DNA of 64,000 bases from Glutinoglossum americanum (Eukaryota; Ascomycota; Geoglossomycetes; Geoglossales; Geoglossaceae), in the NCBI GenBank assembly GCA_020080175.1, contig JAGHQL010000035.1, forward strand, positions 1-64,000, given 5' to 3'. Made by a program: the position numbers and the translations under genes. The notes beneath the pieces are model-generated. The model saw only the letters and a program-made list of their open reading frames with translations, searched no databases and was not told the DNA's origin. Below are positions 1-11,277 of the stretch, one piece after another. Every line of letters starts with the position of its first letter. Positions within the stretch are counted from its first letter, which is position 1.

Positions 1-658
1 GGGGGGGGGGGCGGGGGGGTGGTTTTTGTTTATGTAACGCGGGAGATACGTTGGCGTGACTTACGTCGACCTGCCCGCTCGCTGCGTGTGTATGTATGCG
101 TATGTGCATGCATGTACCTCCGTTGTCGATTGAAATATTTTGTGCCTTTTTTTTTTTTTTTTGCTTTTCTCGAGGCGTGTCATTTCGGCGGGGTAGGTTT
201 CGGTGCGGCGTGGTGAGTGTGGTACGATACAGAAAACGCACGACATTTTTACATCAGTTCGAGCGAATTAATTCCGTCCAAGCGTTGGTGATACCTGACC
301 AAATGTCGCGCTTTTTCGTTGGTCTTTTTAGTTTCTTTTCCCCAACCTCCCCCCCCCCCAAGGGTAACTAGCTAGTGGGGTCGTACAGAGAGAAGGCGAG
401 ACCTCTCTCTAGACTACCTGCGATACATACCTCTCTCTCTCTCTCGACGACGATAGACCTTCCAAAAAAAAAAAAAACCAGCGACCCGCGTGATGAAGAT
501 CCGTGTGGGCGGCGGTGGCGGCGGCGGCGAAGTCTCGTCGAAATCCCCCTCTTCGCCGCTCACCCGCACATCATTACCATCTGCCCTCTCCCAATCGATC
601 GATCCACCCCGAGGGGAACTATACGCCCGGTTTCCTTAGAGCAAAATGGGCATCTCTC

Positions 659-677
659 GAGAGAGAGAGAGAGAGAG
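659..677. repeat. (GA)n microsatellite
   Basis: An uninterrupted GA dinucleotide run lies next to a short TCTC stretch, so it could form a small hairpin. It belongs to the simple-repeat cluster at the left end of the window. Confidence 0.85.
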
Positions 678-730
678 CAATCCCTTGCATCCCACAAAAC
701 CCCTCCCCCCCAAAAAAACCATCCATTCAG

Positions 731-770
731 GAAAAAAAAAATAAAAATAAAAATAAAATAAAATAAAATA
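731..770. repeat. (AAAAT)n / A-rich microsatellite
   Basis: An A run is followed by repeated AAAAT/AAAT units. It is one of the larger simple repeats of the left-end region and has no coding potential. Confidence 0.85.
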
Positions 771-1626
771 CAGGCCCCTCGCCGAGACAAAAAAACAAAG
801 TGAGAGGGAAGAGGAAGAAGAAGAAGCCTGAGCGGGAATGAAAATGTGAAGGGGTGGGAAAACCGCACCAGGGTCGCCCGTCGCTGCCTCTTTGATCGCC
901 CCTTCCCCGAAAAGCCAAATCCCCGGCCAAAATATTCCTCACACGCCTTCTCCCTTTTACCCATCCCCATTCCTTCCATTTTCCTTTTTCCTCCCAGCAG
1001 GGACGCGCGGTATGTAGATAGTTAGTTATACGAGGGCTGATAGATTGAGAGAGTGATCGGGAGAGAGGATGAGGAAGGTAGGGGCAAAAACGCCCGCGCG
1101 GAATCCTCCCGGGTTCCCTATCTGGGGTTGGTTCGGGGTGAGCTGAGTGGGTGACCGAGCAAGAGAGATAGAGGGTTGGTGGTGGTGGTGGTGGTGATAT
1201 TAGCCCTCCTGCTATTTCGTCGTAATCTATCTATCCCACCAGAACGAACCCTGATAACTCCCATAGAACCGCGTCTCCTCCTCCCACCAAACCCCAAATT
1301 TATTTATTTTTTATTCCTTCTTTCCCTCTTCCCCTTCTCGTCATCTCCCCCTTCACCGCTACTTTATCTTTAGCCCCCTCACAACGACACCAAACCAAAC
1401 CGACGAAACCCCCCCCGGCAATGTCTCTAGCCCCATCCTCTTCCCCTTCCCTCTATTTTTTTTCTTTTCCCCTCCTCCGTGCCCCTCTGCCTTGTTGCCT
1501 ACGCCGCGGTCGTCGCGCGCGCCCGGCATGGCGAATGATACCGACGTCACATTTCTTTTAGGTTAGTTTAGCGGAGAAAAAGTAACGAAGAGAGATATGT
1601 AAGGACGACGGGCTTGGCTCGTCGTG

Positions 1627-1671
1627 AGTGTGTGTGTGTGTGTGTGTGTGTGCCCGCGCGCGCGTGTGTGT
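1627..1671. repeat. Compound (GT)n-(CG)n-(GT)n tract
   Basis: About 25 bp of GT repeats are followed by CGCG repeats and a second short GT run. Alternating purine-pyrimidine sequence of this sort is the classic Z-DNA-prone type. That property is general knowledge and is not shown by the sequence itself. Confidence 0.85.
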
Positions 1672-3482
1672 CGTTGTATCGGCTTTAGGGATAAACTAAT
1701 GTAAATGTATCCCTGGGTCCGGAGAGGGTTTACCCTCTACAGCCTCATTTTTACCCCGCAAATCATGGGGTCGCTGCGGTCGGGGGGTTCTAAGCGCCCT
1801 CCTTGGGGTTTAGCTGGGGTCGTTGGTTGATCTGATGGGTCCGTGGCATGATGGGGCCTATATTGTGGCAATCTTATGGCCTGGAGGGTTCTGCAGGGAA
1901 GGTGAGTTTTTTTTTTTCTTTTCCTTCCTTTCCTCTTCTTCTTTTCTTTTTCTCCCTTTGAAATTTTAATTGGAAGGGGCGTGTTGGTGGAGGAAAATCC
2001 CTGGACCCCAGGAAGCCGGTTGGTTTGTTGGTCATCGGGGTTGGTGACACGACGGTTTGAAAGCGCGGCGGCGACGGCGTTCGAGGTCAGAGTCCCTTCC
2101 TTGCTTTTTTAAGGACTTTTGGGGGCCGGCTTTTGCGAGCCCTGTCCGGCTCTCATCACGTCTTGACCTCCTGGTCCGACGGATTGGGGACTCGTTGGAG
2201 GACGGGGCAGATCCTCGACCTGGTCCGCTCTCGCTTTCTTCTGGGAGGTTCGGAGGAGGAGGCGAGGCCGTAGGGAAGCCCGTTCCGGAGGTTGGAAGTG
2301 GAAGTATCTCCCGACTGCTTTCTTTTCGGGAAAACAAAGAAGTAAATGAGCTACGCAAGGGACCGGGCTCCACTCCACCATTTCCATCCCATCTTCCTGT
2401 CCAATCACAACCGCTCTGTCTCGGTCCAGGGTGGGTTGGCACAAGCGGACTGCCTCTCCCATCCTGGGATAGCATGGAGGGAATAATATACAGAGATGGT
2501 TGCTATAGTGCTTTCCTTCCTAAACGACCGACCACCATGAGCTTTTCTTTTTCGCGTCCCCTGGGGCCGATAATTCTCCGGGTCGAGAAGTTAATATGGG
2601 GCGGGCAGAGGTGTGCTAAGTGCTATTTTCCTTCACCGCTCCAGAGCATTTTAAATATTCCCCTCGACAGGACTGGGAAAGGACGCCCTCTTCGGCATTA
2701 AACACCGATGAATAGTGGTAGTGGAGCCCGGCCGGCGATTAGATTTGCTACCAGGAAGGTGGCGACATAGATCCACGCCCTTTTCTTTTTTTTTAAATGC
2801 GGGGATGCTTCATCCCTTCGCGGACGGGAGATAAAAATAAATAAAGATTTCCAGGGAAGAAAAAATTCGTCAGGCGGCGGCGAGAGGTGAAGTGATGAGG
2901 GTTTATTTTTTTTATTTTATTTTGCATTCTTATCCTACAAGGGCGGGGGGTGTTACATGCACCCCGGGGCCCCCAGGGTAAAAGGTGTTTTGATTAAGAG
3001 TTCCCGTCGTGAGATATTGTCTAGGAACAGCAACGCCCATCCACGCTCCCCTCCAGTTTCTGCATAGAGAGATAGACCGATAGGAAGATATACGCGCACG
3101 TTCCTCAATCCCCTTCCCAAGAGAAAAAACCCGGTGAACGACGACAACGGGCATTTTATTTATTTTAAACTTATCCATTTCCCAGCCCCGACAACAGCAT
3201 CCATATACACACACACCTCTCCCGGCTAACCCCTCGCAGCCAACCAACCAACCAACCCCATAGCCACCATAACAAAACCCCCCCAACTCCATACCTTACC
3301 CACGACCTTTCCTTTTACGAGAAAACGCTGTCACACCCCGCGCTTAGATTGACCCAAAAAAAAAAAAAAGGAACGACGGGAAGCGGAAAGCGTGCACTTG
3401 TCACGCTGGTGAGCCCCATCAACCACCAGGTGGAGGGAGGGAGAGAGAGAATCTTTAACCCCCCCAACGCGTCCCACCACCT

Positions 3483-3583
3483 AAAAAAAAAAAAAAAATA
3501 ACAAAATAAATAAATAAATAGATGAATGAATGAATAAATAAATCTAAGCCGGTGGGAAATGCACGACATACATACATACATCC
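3483..3583. repeat. A-rich, AAAT/GAAT and CATA repeats
   Basis: A poly-A run grades into AAAT units, then GAAT units, and after a short spacer into CATA units. They form a dense simple-repeat block together with the CCAA repeats at 3239-3257. Confidence 0.8.
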
Positions 3584-5363
3584 ACACATCCACAACCTAA
3601 TTCAGACCTTGCATAACCCATACCCGTACGTTACACATCTCGCCATCCGGTTGAGTTAAGTTTTTTTTTTTTTTTTGGGCAGGGGAAGAATATCCGAGAG
3701 AGAGAGAGAGTGTGTGTGTTGGTGGGCTTTCTTATTTTTTGGGTGGGGGGTGGGGGCGTGATGAGGTGATTGATTGTCCTTTGTTTTCTTTTTTCTTTTT
3801 CTTTTTCGTTTTTTGACGTGAGAGGGAGACGGAGAGAGATAGGGAAAGAGGAGGGAGTGAGAGGGTGGGTCTGACCCTGATTACGGGAACGATGGGTTGA
3901 GGGTCAGCCCGGCTGGTGAGTCGGCGGGTTTTTCTGTGGAGGATGGGTGGATGGATCGGGGGTGGTTGTTCTGTGGGGGGGTTCTTTTTCCTTCAAATGG
4001 CTATTTGGATTTTTGGTTTTGGTCCGTGATGAGAGGGTGGGTTTCGCGGGCTGGAGAGGATGGTGGTGAGGTGGGGTCCTTTGTGTTTGGGAAGGGGGAG
4101 AGGATTTTTTTTCTTTAGTATTTTGTTGTTTTATGGGGCGGTATTTTCTTAACGATGTGTTACCATTGTCGTGGCGGTGGTGGTCGTGGATAGGGGTTGA
4201 GAGGAATAAGTCGAGATGAGGCAGAAAGGTTTGGGGAGGACTAAGAAGGGAAAGGATAGGATATTTTATCTTTCATCTTTCCGGATTAGTTATTTCGGGT
4301 TTCTAAAACGCTCTTAATCAATAGAAGAATTTTTTATAAACTTACGCAGTCACACAAAACCCTAACGACTTCCTCTCCCGCGATGCAAACATCCACCCGA
4401 TCGATCCCGCCGGACCTCCTAATCTACCCATCCCATAGAAAATAAATAAGCCACCACAGATAACGCACCGCCTACCGTTCCAGTCGATCGGCTCTCCAAC
4501 TCTACATGCCACCATCGAAAGCATCTCTGTCCATTCCCTATCAATCGAACCCACGACCATAGCCCGAACTTCCCGCGGAGTTACCCCCTTCCTTATAACC
4601 TAACCTTAGCACCCTCGCAAATTGTTGTTGAACAACACACTCCCGGAACCCCCCGTAGGATGCCTACATACACAAGTAAATCGTCGTGGAACGTGAATTG
4701 GTACGACGTGAATGACACGGCATTGTTGTGTACGTCCATAAACTCGTGGAACGCGGTATGGAGGATCGCCCCGCGAGGTGGTTGGGTAACCCCGTACAAA
4801 AGTATCCTTGAACACGCGTCACACGGTAGCCATGGCACTGAGTAGGGTGAGGGGTTACACAGGATTGGTACTTTTTGGGTGCGTACGGGTCGTTGAAGTG
4901 AGGGGAAAGAAGAGATGGACTATGGGTGGTATTCGCGGTCGAATATGTTAGGGCGTTGGGTTTGTTGTTTGTTTTCTATAGGTCGGTTGATTGGAGGGGA
5001 AACTTACTATTGATGTGTAAGGTTTCTCTGTTGTTATGCTGTTTGAGTGGAGTTAGGACGAGGATTTTGAGTGTACTCTGGCTCCGGCGTGCGGAGCAAC
5101 TGGCTGAAATGCCTTGTGTCGCCCTGTCCTTCAGTGCGGGATTGGCGTACTTCCAAACTGCTGAGAACAATGGGTAGTCTCTGGTGTGACTTGTTGGTGA
5201 TGGACAACATCTAGGGAGCGAGCACCAAAACCGAATAAAAAGACGAGAATGCTAATTATTCAACTCCTATGGGGGTGGGTGCTGTTTTTCGTCTGGAATC
5301 ACAATAGTCTATGGGAACACCGGAGCCACAAACATGCGAATCTCTCCCTCCCTCTGTGGTTTC

Positions 5364-8300
5364 CTATTTCCTCTCCTCACGGGTAAAAATACGTTGCCAG
5401 ATCTCGAACCACCTCAGCAACGACGGCGGGAGAGGCTTTCCAGGGGTTTTGAACGATCGTGATAGTACTTCCTTCAGGCGAATCCGTAAGATCTTGATGG
5501 CCAGCATGGTTTTCCAATCGGGGACGGAAAATCGTAGTTTATTTCCGTCGATGGTGATAACACCGGCATACATCTGTAAGGGTAATTAGATAGGGTACAC
5601 GTGGGAGTGGGAGTGGGAGTTAGATGGAAGATATCTCGTTGAGACGTACACGAAAGTCGGCATCACCACACAAGAGTGCAATTGCGAAATCCTCCGCCGC
5701 ACTTGTTTCGTGAGCATTCGGAGATGACCTGATATTGGAATGTTTGGTTAGTATAGCCAAAGGACCCATAGGGGGAGGAGAGGGAGGGGATAGGGGCTTT
5801 TACTTATTGCTCTGCATGATGTGATAGTAAGAAAGAAATCTAGCGGGTGCTCCAAATTTGTTTACTGACGTCGGGCTGACGCTGACGGGCTGATTGTTGG
5901 CTATATTCCTCCAGCCTTTACCATCACGGATTAGCAGTTTTGGATAGAAGCTCCAGGCAATGACAGTATCAGCGATTAGATCGTTTTCGCTATTGACGTT
6001 GACCCTATCTGGCGAGGTAAAGAAGTCGCGCCTTCGGGAACGAGAAAAGCGCGCCCTGCGTGAATGTTAATTAGGGTGAGGCGACTAGAGGGCAGGCTCG
6101 AAAGGATGCCGTACTTGTTTAAGGCTACACGCTCGCTTTCCGTAAGCTCGAGAAACCCAGAGTCAACCACCGAGACCACGAGTTGTTGTTTCAGGTCCTC
6201 TATATTGGATAATGTCTGTGAACTAAGATAATTCTTCCGACAGAACTGGAGCTCTGATTCCCCCTGGGTACTGCAGACCCTCCGCCAGGCGGAGTAGGCG
6301 TTCCACACAGTTAGGAGATCAGACTCGCCCCTCTTGAACGCAATTCTTGCTAATTTGGCTTGCTGGCTTGCGGCCATCGGCGAAGAGAATGGCGTTTTTG
6401 AGGAGAGAATGGCGGCTAGGGTGAGAGTCAGATCTAGACAACGGAAGACGCTGCCGAGTAATATAAGCTTTCCCAAGTATACATCTAGTGGGAATTTTGC
6501 GAGCTGCTGCCCTAAAGGTGTCAACTCTTCAGAGGGCGTGAGTGCTTTGACCTGCCGCCTTGTTAGCTGGGATCCGTTTCTGTGGGTCTGTTGGATGGGG
6601 AAGAGCTACGTCAATTAGTGCATCAATTGCTCGCCGAACATTTTTGGCGAGTGGTGGATCTAGGGCTTCAGACAAAGTCTCTTCGATATTACCCAGTTTG
6701 CAGATTTTAACCCGTAGAACAAGGTCCTGGAGGGAGAGTCGCAAGAGCTCTGGCATTTGCTGCTCCGCTAGCTATACGCGAGTATTAGCGCGTTGAGGTT
6801 TCTAGAGAGGTGAAGATAGACTAATTTACCAGCTTATCGTGCCTCTCCTTCGTGAATAAGTGGAAGCAGAGGCCTGTTGCTCTTTGTCAGTCTTCCGCGC
6901 CAAGCGGAAACTGCATGCGAAAAATTAACTTGCCTTCTTGGACACGGCCTGCTCGACCTCTGCGCTGCTTTGCATTGGCTCGGGAGATGAAAGACTCAAC
7001 CAAGCGAGATAACTGGCGCCTCTCATCGAACCTAGACGTTACTGAGATTAGAAACAGTGGAGGGGCCACGGCGATGACTACAAGTATCGCAGTTCTTACC
7101 GCATTTCCTTGTGTTTGCCAGTATCGACGACACAAGTGACTAGAGAAATGTTAGACCTGCTGCTGATCTCAGTTGGGATCTGGTGATGCTCACTATCGGG
7201 GATCGTGATGCCAGTTTCAGCAATGTTTGTTGCGAGAACAATCTTCCTGATTCCTTCCGGGGGCACAAGAAATGCCAACTCCTGCTCCTCACTAGCAATA
7301 GTTGAATGAAGAGGGAAGATATTCCAACCACTTGCGAAAGATGGGTGGGCTAGGAGTATATTGTTCAATTGCTTTATTTCCCCCATGCCCGGCAAGAAGA
7401 TTAGGATTGCCTTGCTGTAGCGAATGTACTCGCTGTCCGTGGCAATCTTCTCGATCAATTTGGCTATCAGATCGTAGTCGATACGATACTCATCAAGCTC
7501 AGAGAGGGTCTTTCGGGTCCTTGCACTGTATTTGGCTCCTCGGAGGTCTTTGGCGGAGCTTGGGTTGATACTATCGGAGACTCCATCGGTATCAATATCG
7601 TCGAGGTTAGCACGGGAACTACTATTGTAGCTCTCATCGAAGACGTATTCTGTAAGCTCTATCGCGTCCTCCAGATACTTTGTCTCCACTGGGAACGTCC
7701 TGCCTGGTACTGTAAGTACAGGGGCACCGCCAAGGTAACTGGAGAACCGCTGCGCATCCATGGTCGCACTCATGAGTATAACCCTTCAGAAGTTAGATTT
7801 GATCGAACCTAGGAGCTTATTGGGACTTACTTCAGATCTGGCCTTCGAACTATCAGCTTGCGTAGAACAATAAGCATAAAATCGCTGTCAATGCTTCTCT
7901 CGTGGACCTCGTCCAGAACCTGACAGTTATACAGGTTAGTAATTTGTGCCTTAGCACCCAGGGGTATCGGGCTAGTTGCATCGGAGATGTAGAAATATCT
8001 GTGATGGTTGATATCACTTCGCTATCCACGCGCTCATGCAGGGGCCTGGGAATTCCTAGCACAGGTTGGGTATTTGTGAATTCCGGACGTGAACAACGCT
8101 GAAAGAGCCACCCCTGAAGGGTAAAGGCCCTGAAAAATAGGGTAATAATGAGGATGCGGTACCAAAGACAAAGAAGAATATGGCTCATACTAAGTGGCTT
8201 ATTTCCCTAAGGTCATCAGAACGCTCGAGCATTCGCATCACAATACCCTAAAATAATAAGGTAAGCCTAGTGCATGTGGCCTCAATCAAGGGAAATCCTA

Positions 8301-11030
8301 CAGTTGTTGCATAGACTACGCACGTTTCCCTGGATACATTAGATTCTAGGCGAATTGCATATCCCACCATCGATCTAGGGGTTCCTAGGTCGTTTTTGCG
8401 CTCTCCAAGCTCTTCACTGACACGCCTCGCAAGGGAGATTGCTGAGATCCGGCGCGGCTATTTGGTCCGATTAGTGCAAACACGTTTGAAACGGGAGGGA
8501 TAAATGTGGTCACCTCCGTGCAGTAAATTTTACAGGGCTTTCCCCTAGAGAGCTCATGCTCTAGGACAAATGATGGGATTTGGGTGCTTTTGCCACTGGA
8601 GCATCACGGTCAGCAAGAATGTCAAAAAAACTCGCTGAAGAGACAAACCATCCTGTCTCCCCACAGATGATAACTACCTGCTGGCGATCGATTGCTTCGA
8701 GGACCTCTTTCCTGAAATTCCACATGGGTAGCTGAACTCTCGAGCCCTATATCGAAGAAGTTAGTTAATGGCACTCGAGGTAAAGGCTATGCAGGGGCTC
8801 ACCAGCATCTTTTGGAAATTGTATGTGGAACTCTTTTGTCTCCAGAGTTCCTTCAACTGCTCGGGAGTCCTGTTGACGTATGCGTCTGCTTCAGTGTCCT
8901 TCTGGGCCTTATTTCCTTGATCGTTGGCAGCCGCATTTCTCTTTTGGAATGCCTTGGTTAGGATAACGCCTTCATTGTCCTCCATGTCTAGTTTATTTTG
9001 GACGAGGGCTTTGATGTTTCTCAGTTCATCTCGGTCCGCCTCGTCGGTCCGCTCATTATATGTCTCTACAAATTCTCCCCACAAGTCTCGCCATACAGAC
9101 GGCAATCGTAGATAGACCTTCTCCTCCTTTTGCGACGTGTGGAATACTAAGAATAAAGCTGCTACCGAGATGTATGACTCGGACTGAGCGATATTGGGGG
9201 TTGAAGCAGTGGTCATTTCAAATGTCATTGACCGTGAGTCAGACAAGGATGATACTGACGATAATGATGATAGACGGATAGGTGGCTGATCTTTGGACCA
9301 AGTGATTTTTAGAGAATGTCTATTGGAGAAACTTGACGATGATATGACCTTGTATAATAGCCGAACCTTTGAATCTCTAAGATCAGTTAGATATTGCTAT
9401 GATGTGAGCCTCAAGCCCGATATAGCACAGCTCTTTGGATGACAAATGGTAGAATGAAAGCTTACCTAGATCTACATGCTTCCTCAAGAACCCTTCTCGG
9501 GCTCACACCAGTCCATTTCCCGAACTCTCTAATGATTACTCTGGGGCCTTTAGCAGTGCTCATCACCATGCTAGATGATCCGGTGAGAGGATCCACTAGA
9601 GTTTCCGGTAAGCTAGTAAATAGCTCCCCAAGCATCCCAACGTCGTCATCTTGACTACCATCTTCATCGTCCTCGATACCGTACTCCGCATACGCCGAGC
9701 CAGGTGACACAGGGTTGAGTCCTTGGGGCGCTTGAGGGATTTCATCAGCAGCACCAAGAGATAAATCTGCTGTGGAGCGGATTTTGGCAGGGTGTAACCC
9801 TAATTCCTTTCGCATTGCATTCTCCCGCTCGATTTCAATGCACTTGTCAGTCCACTGAGCATCAGCTTCATGTTGGTCAAACAAGACATCGGACTCAATC
9901 TTCTTTAGCTTATTCAACAGCCTTTTAATTTCTGGGGTAGTCGAACTCTCATCGGCGGAGTGGTTCGATCTTGGAAGCTTGGATTTTCTAGTTCTGGGAA
10001 ATGAACGTATAAGGTGAGGCTGTAGCTCATAAAGCTGCGACTTGATAGAAAGATATGATGAAATGAGCTCATCAGGCTCAAGATCGCTTTCTTGGTCACT
10101 GGCTTGATTGTAATCCTTGGTTTGTGCATGTTCTGACACTTTTCTGGAAGTGCCCATCGCTTCATCCACTAATGAACTATCCCGAAATGCGAAGCCTGGT
10201 TGTAGTACATTGGAAATACCTCTTGTAGCTGATGCGTCCTTCTTTTCCGGCGAGTTGAAACTCGGGGTACTGGCCCCTGAGTTCTGTGGCGTTTCATTGG
10301 GAGTGTAATGTTGGGGCCGACGATCATAGTCAGGTAGCTCCGACCGCTCACATGTTAATGCGAGCCAATCCAGAGCTTGAGGCAATCCCCATATGTTTTC
10401 CTTGCTGGCTGGGGTAAGGTCGCCGGTCACCGAGACATTTTCAAGCACTTGCTGGAGGGCTTCTTTAACATTCTGTTCAGGAAAGCTAAGGGCAAGCAGG
10501 GATAATTTTAAGGTCCAGAGCTTAGCTACCAGATCCTCTTGCATAGGTTCCTTTAGTTTTGGGATGCTGCCTGGTTCGGGCCTAAAGTTTCCATTTCTTA
10601 TGTCCTGGCTGACCAGGCACAAGATTTGTTCCATTAGCTCCGGGGAAAGCCATTTGCGGACGTTCATAGGCTCCGCGGGCATTCGAAGCAACCGAAGGTC
10701 TCTCTGGAGTTTTGATGCTTGTCGTGTAGATTGCCGCTTGCAATTTGAAGCGTGCTTCTCTACCAAGACTTGTAGCTCAGACTCCTCAAGTTGTTCCTCG
10801 AGATCCCCCGGAGTGAGCTCATGTAACTCCTTCGGATTCCCCGTATCTGCTGGTAGCTCGACCACGGAGCTGCTGGTAGTATCTACTTGTATAGAAGCCG
10901 AAATCTGCAAGTCGACCATCTCTGGAATGGTATCTTGCTTTTCACGCTTTGGCTTAGAGGCAATGGATGTCGTTGCAAAGCCTCTCGCAGGATTTGAGGT
11001 TGCTTTCTTTTTCTTTTTACCCGGAGCCAT
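5364..11030 (-). CDS. DEAH-box ATP-dependent RNA helicase (YLR419W/DHX29-DHX57-like)
   Basis: Sixteen exons encode 1510 aa: 9466-11030, 8803-9376, 8649-8746, 8514-8595, 8302-8457, 8191-8247, 7831-7919, 7194-7783, 7100-7139, 6934-7031, 6830-6873, 6610-6771, 6115-6551, 5804-6055, 5650-5728 and 5364-5573. The start is the first ATG, giving MAPGKKKKK; longer frames begin at TTG. Residues 1-500 are basic and low-complexity. Helicase motif I, GETGCGKST, lies near residues 742-750 and is split by an intron. Motif II DEVH is near 847, motif III SAT near 880, and the RNA-end motif QRRGRAGR lies in the exon at 6934-7031. HA2/ratchet and OB-fold (DUF1605) regions follow to the C-terminus. The length fits yeast YLR419W (1435 aa). 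Family members unwind structured RNA, often in translation; the exact substrate cannot be read here. One intron (6874-6933) has a GC donor and one (7920-8190) is 271 bp long. It is divergent from GCN1. Confidence 0.93.
6874..6933 (-). other. GC-AG intron in the helicase gene
   Basis: On the minus strand the exon ends with the GTCCAAGAAG of VQEG, and the intron begins GCAAGT and ends CAACAG. Only this junction joins RAGRVQEG to LCFHLFTKER in frame, as expected for the DEAH family. GCAAGT is the classic sequence of the minor GC-AG class, which is spliced by the normal spliceosome. Confidence 0.85.
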
Positions 11031-11277
11031 AATAGTCAAGCGGATGAACGTTGCCTGATCTAAGAGTGTGACAGAAAGTGTTGCGGGGTGTGTGTGTGAA
11101 TTGACGTTGATTGTTTTGGGGCCTAGGGTGTTTGTTGTATGTTGCGTTCTGCGGGCTTTACGTGCATAATTTATGTAGCCGAGTTATAACATCCCACATA
11201 CATTATATTATATTCTCTGTTCAACCAGTTCATGGATGGCATAAAACCCAATCTGCCGAAATCGAAACACAAACTCA
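11031..11277. promoter_or_regulatory. Divergent promoter, helicase / GCN1
   Basis: These 247 bp separate the two start codons. They contain a GT repeat near 11090, a CRE-like TTGACGTTGA at 11100-11109, and an AT-rich TATATTATATT-like stretch at 11205-11216 oriented towards GCN1. An ATG at 11232 opens a short frame overlapping the GCN1 start. Transcription start sites are not visible from sequence. Confidence 0.6.

Larger units (their letters stand above)
1..5363. other. Gene-free region rich in simple repeats
   Basis: No reading frame in this 5.4-kb stretch has a recognisable domain or a convincing exon structure. It is full of homopolymer and microsatellite tracts: a G run at positions 1-20, T runs near 146-162 and 3661-3676, a C run near 350, and many CT/GA, GT, GGT and AAAAT tracts. 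Sequence of this kind is typical of long untranslated or promoter regions of regulatory genes in filamentous fungi, so it may belong to a gene left of the window. The last bases before 5363 are the 3' side of the helicase gene. The longest open stretches, around 2032-2700 on both strands, overlap each other and start from non-ATG codons, so I do not call them genes. Confidence 0.6.

Noticed and set aside
2032-2701. Overlapping 147- to 214-codon open frames on both strands
   Set aside because: They begin at non-ATG codons, have Arg/Gly/Ser/Pro-rich chance composition, contain no domain, and lie in a simple-repeat region.
7853-8188. 111-codon minus-strand frame inside the helicase gene
   Set aside because: It is produced by reading through the 271-bp intron; the flanking exons join directly into the conserved ISHLVLDEVHERS segment.
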